A DNA stretch of 64,000 nt from Pogona vitticeps. Its lineage: Eukaryota; Chordata; Lepidosauria; Squamata; Agamidae. The translations under genes and the position numbers were made by a program. Numbering within the stretch: position 1 is the stretch's first letter; every line of letters begins with the position of its first letter. The notes under the pieces are model-generated. The model made no database searches and was not told the origin of the DNA. It saw only the letters and a list, made by a program, of their open reading frames with translations. This document shows positions 51,715-62,530 of this stretch, piece after piece. Location: contig NC_135787.1 of NCBI RefSeq assembly GCF_051106095.1, positions 159,968,001 through 160,032,000 on the forward strand. The letters are read 5' to 3'.

Positions 51715-54092
51715 CTTTCTAAGCACAGCTTACAAACTGAAGAAAGCAGGAAAAACCACTAGGCTAGTCAGGTATAATCTAAACCAAACCCCTTATGAAT
51801 ACACGGTGGAAGTGAAGAACAGATTTAAGGAACTAGATTTGGTGGACAGAGTGCCTGAAGAACTATGGATGGAGGCTCGTAACATTGTACAGGAGGCAGC
51901 AACACAAACCATTCCCCCAAAAAAGGAAATGCAAGAAACCAAAGTGACTGTTCAATGAGGCCTTACACATAGCAGAGAAGAGAAGGGAAACAAAATGCAA
52001 GGGAGATAGGGAAAGTTACAGAAAATTGAATGCAGACTTCCAAAGAATAGCAAGGACATACAAGACTGCCTTCTTAAATGAACAGTGCAAAGATATAGAG
52101 GAAAATAATAGAAAGGGAAAAACCAGAGATCTGCTCAAGAAAATTTGAGATGTTAAAGGAACATTTTGTGCAAAGATAGACATGTTAAAGGACAAAACTG
52201 GTAGGGACCTCACAGAAGCAGAAGACATCAAGAAGAGGTGGCAAGAATACACAAAGGAATTATACCCGAAAGATCTGGATGTCCTGGACAACCTCGATAG
52301 TGTGGTTGCTGACCTTGAGCCAGACATCCTGGAGAGTGAGGCCAAGTGGGCCTTAGAAAGCATGGCTAACAACAAGGCCAGTGGAGGTGATGGCATCCCA
52401 GTGGAACTATTTAAAATCTTAAAAGATGATGCTGTTAAGGTGCTACACTCAATATGCCAGCAAGTTTGGAAAACTCAGCAGTGGCCAGAGGACTGGAAAA
52501 GATCAGTCTACATCCCAATCCCAAAGAAGGGCAGTGCCAAAGAATACTCCAACTACTGTACAATTGCACTCATTTCACATGCTAGCAAGGTCATGCTCAA
52601 AAGACTGCAAGGTAGGTTTCAGCAATATGTGGACCGAGAACTCCCAGAAGTACAAGCTGGATTTTGAAGGGGCAGAGGAACCCGAGACCAAACTGCTAAC
52701 ATGCACTGGATTATGGAGAAAGCCAGAGAGTTCCAGAAAAACATCTACTTCTGCTTCATTGACTATGCAAAAGTCTTTGATTGTGTGGACCGCAGCAAAC
52801 TATGGCAAGTCCTTAAAGAAATGGGAGTGCCTGACCACCTTATCTATCTTCTGAGAAATCTATACAGTGGACCCTTGACTTACAGATGGCTTGACTTACA
52901 GACTTTTTGAGTTACAGACCTCTCTGGCCCCAAAATTTAGATTTGACTTGCAGCCTGAGAATTGACTTATAGACCAGAAAAAAAACCAAAATGGAACAAA
53001 AACGGCCTGTTACGGGATTAATCGGTTTTCAATGCACTGTAGGTCAATGGAGACTTGACTTACAGACTTTTTGACTTGAGAACCGCCTTCCAATATGGAT
53101 TAAGTTCTCAAGTCAAGCCCCCACTGTATGTGGGACAGGAAGCAACAGTTAGAACTGGATATGGAAAAACTTATTGGTTCAAAATTATGAAAGGAGTACA
53201 ACAAGGCTGTATATTGTTCCCCAGCTTATTTAACTTATATGCAGAATACATCATGCAAAAGGCTGGACTGGATGAATCCTAAACCGGAATTAAGATTGCT
53301 GGAAGAAATATCAACAACCTCCGATATGCAGATGATACCACTCTGATGGCAGAAAGTGAGGAAGAATTAAGGAACCTTTTAATCAGGGTGAAAGAGGAGA
53401 CCGCAAAAAATGGTCTGAAGCTTAACATCAAGAAAACAAAGATCATGGCCACTGGTCCCATCACCTCCTGGCAAATAGAAGGGGAAGATATGGAGGCAGT
53501 GACAGATTTTACTTTCTTGGGCTCCATGATCACTGCACATGGAGACAGCAGCCATGAAATTAAAAGACGCCTGCTTCTTGGGAGGAAAGCGATGACAAAC
53601 CTAGGCAGCATCTGAAAAAGCAGAGAAATCACCCTGCTGACAAAGGTCCACATAGTTCAAGCTATGTTTTTTCCAGTAGCAATGTATGGAAGTGAGAGCT
53701 GGACCATAAAGAAGGATGACCGCCAAAGAATTGATGCTTTTGAATTGTGGTGCTGGAGGAGACTCTTGAGAGTCCCCTGGACTGCAAAGAAAACAAACTT
53801 ATCCATTCTTAAGGAAATCAACTCTGAGTGCTCACTGGAAGGGCAGGTCCTGAAGCTGAGGCTCCAATACTTTGGCCATCTCATGAGAAGAGAAGACTCC
53901 CTGGAAAAGACCCTGATGTTGGGAAAGTGTGAAGGCAAGAGGAGAAGGGGACGACAGAGGACGAGATAGTTGGACAGTGTCATTGAAGCTACCAACATGA
54001 ATTTGATCAAACTCTGGGAGGAAGTGGAAGACAGGAGGTCCTGGCATGCTGTGGTCCATGGGGCATGACTTAATGACTAAACAACAACAACA
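51715..54092 (+). mobile_element. BovB (RTE clade) LINE, 5'-truncated, long copy
   Basis: Minus the inserted MITE, about 2.1 kb of the second open reading frame and the 3' end are present. In order: the linker region (LDLVDRVPEELWMEARNIVQ), NKASGGDGIPVELFKILKDD, the palm segment IYFCFIDYAKVFDCVD, GVQQGCILFPSLFNLYAEYI, the catalytic RYADDTTLMAESEEEL, then RIDAFELWCWRRLLRVPW and FGHLMRREDSLEKTLMLG, and a (CAA)n tail. The endonuclease domain is missing. In-frame stops occur, for example after QAGF near 52665, after GLDES at 53281 and after LGSI at 53613, so it cannot make a whole protein. The MITE at 52865-53126 interrupts it. Confidence 0.96.
52865..53126. mobile_element. Tigger-like MITE, 262 bp, inside BovB
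   Basis: Termini CAGTGGACCCTTGACTTAC and, on the other strand, CAGTGGGGGCTTGACTTG, flanked by TA (52863-52864, 53127-53128). The BovB reading LLRNLY before it resumes as VGQEATVRTG after it, which fixes the insertion point. Confidence 0.93.
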
Positions 54093-55245
54093 ATGCACAG
54101 TTGGCTGTGTCAGCCCACAAGTAAAGCATGGATATTTTAGATAAGGATAAAGGGCTTCTCCTATTTTCTACTATGGTTTTTTATTTTGCCTTTAGGTTAA
54201 AGGGAACTGGTCAAGTACAAGCATCCTTGGTTGGTTTGGATGTTGGTCACTTTGCTCTCCATAAATAAAGTGGTCAGGCTTCCCACTTGTTCTAGAGTCA
54301 CCAAAATCTAACTTGGGAAGTCCATCCTGTTGTAATGTGCAATCTGTAACATGTCCTTTCTCTTTAATGAACAAACTTGGAAGGAACCTCATGTGTTCCC
54401 TATAGTCAATCACCTTTATAAATGTAGCTTTGTTTCACCCTCACACACACACACCCTCCCTCGGACGGTGCTAAACTACATGCAAGGCATAACCTTTGAG
54501 TTTGCCTATTTTTGGCGTTACATGGAATGCTGTTGCATATGTTGCTCAATTGTATATGGTATGTATTATAATTTTAGATGTTATGTTTATTTCTTAGGGA
54601 TCCCTGTGTACCTTTTCCTAAGAGGCTTAGTAAAGTATATATTTAAACAACGTATCTCGGTGTCTGGCAACCTCCTTTATAAACTTCACAACACATCCAA
54701 CTTATTATGAGTACTTTCCTCTACCAAAGATACGAGGACTGGGTTTGATACGTAAGACCAAGAAAAAAAAATCCTGCCCTCTCCTAGCATTCCGTGTACT
54801 GAAAAGATCCGGGACTTTACATCAAGACTGGCAGTGTGACCATGTTCTCCACTGTCTCTGAGTACAACAGGTTAGTTTTGAGGATGAAAAACAGGCATAA
54901 CACGGCTCTGTTTACCTGAGGAGAATGGCTAGAAACCGTTGCTGCTTCTCAGCACCTGCTGCCTGAGGCAGTTCCCTTTGTATGTCTAAGGTTAGGGCAA
55001 GCCGAGAAGTAGTTTAGCTTTGCTGTTCCATTTTGATCAGATCAATCAAAGAAATTTAACTCACGATTTACAAAAGAAAGATCAAAGGATATATATTCTG
55101 ATTAAAAGCAATTTACTTTAAAAAAGTTGAGTGAACCTCTAAAAAAATAAACCTAGTTCCTGTGGCCTTTGGGGAAGTTTTTCCTCCAACTCCCCCTATC
55201 TACCTCCCCAAAAGGCAGTTGTAGATCTCTGGCCTTTGGGGTTGC
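54093..55245 (-). other. 3' flank and probable 3' untranslated region of HEBP1
   Basis: No coding sequence. On the minus strand AATAAA occurs at 54591-54586, about 650 bases past the HEBP1 stop, and again near 54185-54180. Either could end the transcript. A short (CA)n run lies at about 54440-54452. Confidence 0.45.
54586..54591 (-). promoter_or_regulatory. candidate poly(A) signal for HEBP1
   Basis: TTTATT on the plus strand gives AATAAA in HEBP1 sense, at a plausible distance from the stop codon at 55246-55248. The choice between it and the site near 54185-54180 is not settled. Confidence 0.3.
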
Positions 55246-55417
55246 TCACTTCTTCAGCAGCCAAACCTCATTACGTCTCCCGTACGGCTTCATGGGGGGA
55301 TCATAGCCATTGCAAAAGTAGAAGTCTTTGTGGTAAGTTTCCTCATTTCCCAAAGCAGAACTCAGCTTGGCTGCATAATTCACATAGTCCACTTCTTTGG
55401 CATAGCCTCCAAATTGC
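55246..55417 (-). CDS. HEBP1: HEBP1 last coding exon
   Basis: Starts after TTGATAG on the minus strand, completing a split codon, and reads [20 protein letters not shown] onward to [11 protein letters not shown] and TGA at 55248-55246. Confidence 0.94.
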
Positions 55418-58400
55418 CTATCAATAAGAGAAAAGAAAAATACTGGAGTGTGATGACTAGACCAAAAGAAATTGTACATAAAGAAAAATAGAAGGAACAA
55501 AGCAGGACTTCCTCCTAAATGAGCAGCTGTTGGTAAGCACTATTTTTCAGTGTACCTACTTTCTACCCAGGTCTGGCTTGTGGGTTCAACCTACAAAATT
55601 TCATTGATGGGATGCTCTTTTGCACAACACTGCTGCTGCTCCCCCCCCCCCCCCCAGAATCAAGAGGAGGAGCAGATCTCCAGGCACCAAATGTTGGGAA
55701 GGAGAAGTGCCAAATTTACAGTTGTTCCTCCTGTGCCTCTTGGAGAACAGATGTGACCTGTCCCTGCATCTGCTAAATTGGCCTGTTTTCCTTAGGTGTG
55801 GGTTGAGCTGGGGAAATTTGGGAAGAGTCTGGCAGCTGTAGCCCAAAAGTTAACTCTTCCAAGCTCTGGGTGCTAGTAAGGATCCTGTCCCACAACCAGT
55901 GTTTAACTGCCAAGTTGTACACAGACAGGGGTGGGGTTAGACATTAACTTGTCCTTTGTTTCAGGGAGTAAAAATGTCTTGGGGGATCCTGCAGTGCCTT
56001 ATTCATCCCAAAGGAGACCAGCCTTCTCAGTGGTGCCTCAAGCAATTCAAATGGGAAGGACAGAACGCTAAGGGTTCCTGTGTCAGGCATTAAGTTCCCT
56101 ATCTCTGAAGAAGGTGCTCAAGAATGAACGCATTAGCAATGGGAGAAAGAACCCACTGACTTGTGACCTTGTTCCTCTGGGTCAAACCAGAAATCATATC
56201 AAGTGTGCAACACTTCAGATTGTCCTTTTTTTCCTTAAAAAAGAAAAGAAAAGAAAATGAACCCTGGGGTCAGGGATTCTGACCAACTGGGACTATAACA
56301 CTGCAATGCAGAGGTCAGTCTTTCACAGATTTTTTTTTTCTAAGAAAAAACCCACTCCTCATTGTATTCGCCTCACAAATCTAATAGGAGGTTTGGCAGA
56401 GTGAGTTGGGGATAATTTTTGTTAGGAAAACACAATTTGCAGTACCATGCAGATGTAGAAGGAAGATAGTGGCTTCTATTCAACGAAAGAGGCAGACAGG
56501 AGAAAATATGATCTTTTGACATCAAGTCTAGTCATGTACTGAAAACACAGTCGATCAAGGTGATACAGATTGCCTTTCAACATTGTGATAATGTTCTGTA
56601 CAACACTTTAAAAGGCTTGTTAGCACATCAAAGAAACATTGATAATAGCTAATAATAAAACAGTACATAAAACTGATAATGAGCAATGTGCATCAAAAAC
56701 AAAACAAAACATCCAATTAGCTGTATTTTCAAAATCATTTTTCACAAAAATTAATTAATTGAATGACATGTCTAATGCATTCTTAGTTATAGAGGAAAAA
56801 TCAGCCAGTGGAGATTTCAGGAAACTTTTGATAAAAAAGAAAAGAAAAAACAGGATCAGCTCCTATTTGCCCAGGTGTCAGTCATGGCTAGAATCAATAT
56901 GTGTATTTAGTGGCAATTTCCTGAGATGTCAATCAAGGGAACATCATCTACCATAATAGCATAAAGAGCGCTTATGGTTCAGTCAACTGCCATGGAAGAC
57001 GACACAGGGTGGAAAGGCTCAGCATGACACCCCATGTCAGATGCTCAGTACAAATGATGGAACCATGGCTTCATATTGCTTTCTATGCACTCCTGTAATT
57101 AAAGTCGATGCCCAGCCCAATCCTGGGCAAAAAAACAAGACATCCTCTTCTGAAAGATGATCCTTGACAGCAGATTTCTTCACAATTACTACAATAAAGT
57201 TTCAGCTTTCTCTTGACAGGAGAGTGACACCCAAAGGCCACTCTTGTTGAGTGATCTGCTGTGTCATCCCCGCCGGGTGTGCACAAACCTGCTCCCCAAC
57301 TGGAAGTGGCAGGAGGAATGAATTCTTGTTCTCTCATCTTGGCTGAAAGGAACTGCCACACTGAAAGTGACAGCCTATCCATTTTCAACAGTTGTCTGGG
57401 CCACACATGGATTTAGTGCTCCAGACGCTGAAGAAAACTGCTGCATAAAGGTGAAAGAATTGTTCTCCTGGATCAGACAAACAACTCAGCTAGCCAGGTC
57501 TGTGGGCTTCTCCCCTGCTTCGTTCTCAATTTTTTGAACCTCAGAGTATGTATTAGATATGTAATCTGTCTTTCTTCCCTAAAATATATTGATATTATAA
57601 AGTTGCCATCCCTGAAATTTTTCTCACCAGCTGTGCTGGAATACAACTCCCATAATCCCCAGCTAGAAGGACCAAGGCATGATGTAGTACCATACATCTG
57701 GAAGACTCCAGTTAAGACTGCCTTGATACAGGAAGGCAAACACTTATTTCTAACTTGAAGATATTAGGACTGGGACGGCTCTCACACATCAATACTTGTG
57801 CTTCTAACAGTGTCGGTGCTGTGACAAGACAGGTCAAAGGCAGATCTCACAAAAGATTTTTTTTTAACCAACAGATTTCAAATCTGAGAGCTGCAATCCA
57901 AAGCTGTACGTTTTCCAAGCTGTGGTCAAAAATACTGCAGGGCAGTCCCAAATATCTAGGACTGAATGGCTGTCATATATACAGATGTGCATAACAGATC
58001 TCCAGTGCTGTTGTGCTTTGAAAGAAAAACAAAACTCTTTGCCCTCCTGAAGCTTTACTGTAATATGCATGTAGCTCCTGAAGATCTGTTCACTGAACTG
58101 TTTTTTTTGGCACAAGTACTAATCTTCCTTCCTAATGGTTTCTTTTGGGGGAGTCTAAAGCAAGAGGCAAGCACACTGCACATGCTCAGAAACTTCCCAT
58201 CATTATGAGGGTGGACAACCTTGGAAGATCCAGGGACCACATTTGCCCACCCTTGGACCTCTGAGGGTAGCATTTCCCTTAGCACTTCTCAAAATATTTT
58301 TTGTCTGCTGCAAAAATGGCAAACAAACCTCCCAGAGCCTCAGGAAAACAGAATCTGATATTCAAACACAAGTTTCTCCTTTCCTGGCCTTGTTTTAGGC

Positions 58401-60390
58401 TGTAAGAGCTTTTCTTTAGAAACAAGAAGGGACTGGCTGGTCACCTCTGGTTTCTAGAAGAGAAATTTCAAGGCCTAAAAAACAAGCTTGAGGAAAAGAT
58501 CGTGTTTAATGGGAAAAGTGCTCCCTAGGAGGGTTCTAGGGACACAATTTGCCATTTTGGACCCAACTGTGGGGAAGTCAAGAGGTATCTGAGGCACTGG
58601 GGAGCCTCACTGGGTCTCTTGGGCAAACTCATGAGGTCCCACATCTGAACATTGCCTGCTCCTACATTACGATAGAACATTCCACAGCAAAGTTATAGCT
58701 CTGAATTCTGGTTGCAGGAGTGGGTTCGTTTGAGCTTTGGCCTCAATGAAAATAAATAGACAGATAAATATTAACTTATATATTGTCACCAGTGTCCACA
58801 CCACTTTCCTAAGTTACATGAGCCCAAAGGTAAGCTTCTGCTCGGGGGAGTTTATAGTCCATATTTCATTAGTGTCACAAAGATCACCACCAAGATCTGC
58901 AGCCTTAGTAGCCAACCCAGATGTGTGGATATTGACCTTTTCAAGGATTCGATTGTTACTGTGAAATTAAAGCAAACCTTACTTGTGGTGAAAAAGGAAA
59001 GGGGGTGCATCCTGGCTCAGTGAAGCAGTGATTCAGGACTCTTTGCTTTACCACAGCTTACAACTTGCTCAATAATAGTGACTAAAAGCCCTATTTGGTT
59101 GTTCCTAATCTGAGTATCCCTACATATTAGAGATGGGGGTACTTGTATTAGAATATCCTCCACAGGTGGAAATAACAAGGGTCTGGCCCCATGGGGCTGG
59201 CCTGTCCACTCACCATTCTGCCATGGACATGCGCTCGACGGAGCCTTCCTATCGTGCTCTTGTCCGCAATGGATTAGCCACTCTGTGACCTGGTAGAGAG
59301 GCTTGTCACCCCACCTTCTGCCAGAAGTGGCTAATCCATTGCGGACAACAGTGCGATAGGAACACTCTGTCGAGCACGCATCCACAGTGGAATAGTGAAT
59401 GGACAATGAGTGGACCCTCATTATTTCCACCTGTGGGGGGGATATTCAAATACAAATACCCCCATCTCTACTATATATGCACCACACTCTATTGCTGGTT
59501 ATGTCCAGGTTCAAAAGTGACCTCAGAAAGAGGAAACTCTCCTTGTCCTGTGAAGGCTTTCTTCATGATCTAAAACATTGGAAAACTGACCTTATGCATC
59601 ATGTAGGAGGTCTCCCCAGATAGTGGAGGCTCTCTGCTGAGTCACTCTCCATGTATCCATTGCAATAGAGGAGGAAGGGACAAGTGCAACAGCTAAACAG
59701 AGCTAGAGAACAGCATGGGATCCAAATCCCTTTTCTCAGAACCAGCTTAGGACACTTACGTGGAGTAAACTGTCATTTCTTCTCTTCCTTCAATCTGGAT
59801 GCTTTCGTCAGTAGGCGAAGGAGGACTGGCCTGGAACTGGCTTGGAATCCGTAGCAGGACTTTCACTTTATGCTGCAAGGACCCGTCTTCTGCAGGAAAC
59901 ACAGTGGAGCACACAGGGGCCATCATGCCCATCCCAGCACCTGAAAGGGAAACACTGATCACACATGTACATTCTCTTGAGACACAAAAATAGGGTGGTT
60001 GCTTCCCCCCTGCCCCCGAATACTGCAAATGTATTATTGAGCAACTGAATGAAGGGCAGAGCCATGGAAGTACATCATGTGGGAGAGTGGAGCCTATGGT
60101 CAATGGGTTTAAATTGACCTAGAGATCTGATTAAAAGCACCTCTGTTTCCCGAAACTCCTGTCTCCTCTCTAAAGCCCACCCTCCCACCAACAGAAAGGC
60201 AGGAGGGACATCCCCAAGAGACTGCCAGTTTCTGACTGTATGGGTTCTTACCCTGGTCATTGCTTCCTCCAACATATTTCAGGAGCTTCAGCACTGCTTC
60301 TTTTACAGCCTCATCATACGGCTTTCCAGTGACCTCAACTGTGGCAAACTTTCCACCTTCATATACCTTTTCCTCGTAGCCCACTTCCTC
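55246..60390 (-). CDS. HEBP1: HEBP1, heme-binding protein 1 (SOUL family), exons 2-4
   Basis: Coding exons 60390-60252 (139 bases), 59940-59760 (181) and 55417-55246 (172 with TGA) join in phases 1 and 2 into 163 residues. Human HEBP1 has 189, and the missing 26 match exactly the human first exon, which must lie right of the window. The protein is a small soluble cytosolic tetrapyrrole (heme and porphyrin) binder of the SOUL family. In mammals its N-terminus is also the source of the F2L chemoattractant peptide. Seen conserved strings: [58 protein letters not shown], and the C-terminal [20 protein letters not shown] followed by LLKK. All introns are GT-AG. Order and strand next to GPRC5D match human. 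It is not an HEBP2 copy, as the C-terminal [14 protein letters not shown] is HEBP1-specific as far as I know. Confidence 0.95.
55418..59759 (-). other. HEBP1 intron 3
   Basis: A 4.3-kb intron with donor GTAAGT. It contains a C-run at about 55640-55655, low-complexity A- or T-rich patches, an ATACAACTCCCATAATCCCC scrap near 57641, and the palindromic element at 59128-59470. No other exon was seen. Confidence 0.75.
59128..59470. mobile_element. palindromic hAT-type MITE, 343 bp, in HEBP1 intron 3
   Basis: Two arms of about 155 bases are inverted copies: TAGAGATGGGGGTACTTGTA on the left and, on the other strand, TAGAGATGGGGGTATTTGTA on the right, with further matches such as GTCCGCAATGGATTAGCCAC in both arms. 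The flanks CTACATAT (59120-59127) and CTATATAT (59471-59478) form an 8-bp target duplication with one mismatch. Confidence 0.85.
59760..59940 (-). CDS. HEBP1: HEBP1 third exon
   Basis: Starts after CCCTTTCAG and ends before GTAAGTGT on the minus strand. It reads [20 protein letters not shown], then [20 protein letters not shown], then [20 protein letters not shown]. Compared with human, the region after GMGM is less conserved (MAPVCST for TVPISFA). Confidence 0.95.
60252..60390 (-). CDS. HEBP1: HEBP1 second exon
   Basis: Starts after GTTACCAG in phase 0 and ends in CAGG before GTAAGA. It reads [20 protein letters not shown], then [20 protein letters not shown], then GGSNDQG. The apparent ATG upstream at 60402-60400 is intronic. 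Confidence 0.95.
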
Positions 60391-61269
60391 CTGGTAACAC
60401 AATTGTAAGAGAACAAATTAATTGACAGATGCAGGAATGTCATGTCGTAAAACAACAGGATGACAACAAACATGACACTACTTATATATAGGTAGTTCTT
60501 CTAGTCCTGCTATTCAGAGATCAGGTGAATCCTTCAAGGAAGACCAATCAGACAAACAGGGCTGTACCATTCAAATTGCAGTGTCAGAGAATAAACTCCG
60601 TTTAATAATATCACTATTCTACACATTGCACTTTATCCTGCATTTAGCAGCACTAATGGCACATTTCCACTTACACAATCCTAATGAAGCAGCAAAGAAC
60701 ACTGGATTCAGTCACCCTGCATAATACCACTAATAGGGAGGCATCTGCATGCTTGGGCAAACTCTAAAGTTTGCACAAGTATTGAACATTCAAATACAAA
60801 ACCTGCGAAGACCCAACAAAGAAGAATAAACATCCTCATCAGCTGTGGAATACTGACTATCAGCTGGGGACAATACTAGTCTGAATGGAATAGAATTGTG
60901 ATGGAAGGGCAAGGCTGACTGGTATCGTGAACAGCACTACTGTGGTGAGGAGTCCCACAATATGTCATGTCACCACCTACTTTTTCTCTGTCTGCAAATA
61001 TCTCTGAGAATCCTGGCTGTTGAAGTCAAACACATTAGAAGGGTATCTTTTTGGGTAAGGTTGGATTTGAACCTTGAACAGAGGCAAGCCATGCTGGAAA
61101 TCCAACATTATGTTTGTTCCCCACAGTACCCAACCAACAAGAACCACAAAAACAACACTCTCTCCTCCATCACTTTTCTAGAGCTGGTATTTAGAGGGAT
61201 GCTGCTCTGAAAACTGTAGGTTCTACAATACAGTCATCCTCCCTGGCTTTGTCTCATCTATTTGTAAAA

Positions 61270-61400
61270 GCCTCTAGGCTGATGCCATCCCCATCACTAC
61301 ATTCCATGGCTGGCAGTAAATGCCACACGTTAATTGTGCTGTCATTTTTAAAGGTCTATATAGAATCTCCTTTTGCAATGGAATGACTAGAACTGCATAC
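61270..61400 (+). mobile_element. old CR1-like repeat fragment
   Basis: GATGCCATCCCCATCACTAC, GGCAGTAAATGCCACACGTT and TTAATTGTGCTGTC follow the order of a common reptile LINE-derived repeat (consensus memory: GGCCATCACTACATCTTGTGGCAGTGAATTCCA-like). Diverged. Confidence 0.45.
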
Positions 61401-62309
61401 AATATTCTAAATGGACCAAGATCAAAATCAAATATATAGGGGCTGGGGAAAAGCCTTATTGTCTGGCCTGATTTGGCCCTTATTTGTTGTGGACAATGCT
61501 GGTCTAGACAGACTGATGGTATATTTGAGAATAAGGCAGTTTGCTATGTTTCTCATTATAATATAGCCATTTCATTTTCAGCATCTTTCTTAATATTCTC
61601 TAGCACAGAACATGCCTTCCTCACAGCCACCACATTCCAAAGCTGACATTTTTATAGTGCTAGTGAACCCACACCTCCAGTCTTAGGACAATATACAGTT
61701 CCAAACAAAGATTTAAAGATGCTTCTATAAATTACAATTTGCATAAGTGAGTTGCTTTTTGAACATGCTAAGAACATTTGCTGCTTATGAATTTGCTTTC
61801 AGTGTTTGAATGCTATGGATAAGACCATCAAATATTGAATTGGGCAGCCATCAGTCCGTCTCTAAGAACAGTTGCTATTGTTCCTTCAGTATACAGTTGA
61901 GATAGTAGTTGATAAACAGGTCCTTTAAGGACAGGCCTCATGAGAGTTATGTGTGTGCGTGTGCGCACACGCATCTGTGGCTGTGGAAGCAACAGCTTTG
62001 ACAAGCTGCTGAGAAGAGAATGGACAGAAAAATAGATATATGGTACATAGCATGTAATCTTAGGACAAGATTTGCTGGTAGTGCTTTTGGGTTGTCAATT
62101 GTACTGGGATGACATGGAATTTCATAAGAAATAGGAACCGCAGAAAATCCTCCTGTTGTTGGACTTGGATAAGGCTGTAGTTTCAAAAACGCATCAGCAA
62201 AAGCTATGTAGAAATGGAAACTAGTTTAGAGAGTATGTGGCACACCAGCTGGTGTGTCAGGTTTATGTCTGTAGATTATCCACTGAAGGTAAAACTTACT
62301 GGGCAAAAT

Positions 62310-62530
62310 AACATATAATGTAAGAACAGAAGAGTCCTACTAGATCAGCTGACAGGCCTCTCTTGTCTTAACGTTGTGTTTCCACAGTGGCCACACAGAT
62401 GCCTCTCAGAAGCCCACAAGCAGGGCATCACAGAAATTGTCCTCTCCTGCTGCTGTTGTCAGGCAAATGCCATTTAGAGTCATGTTGTCCCAGATCCTGG
62501 AGGAAATATACAGCCATCATGGCTATAAGA
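62310..62530 (+). mobile_element. old CR1-like repeat fragment
   Basis: GAACAGAAGAGTCCTACTAG, TTCCACAGTGGCCACACAGA, TGCCTCTCAGAAGCCCACAA and ATATACAGCCATCATGGCTA match the usual order of the same dispersed repeat as at 61270, here its upstream half. Confidence 0.6.
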
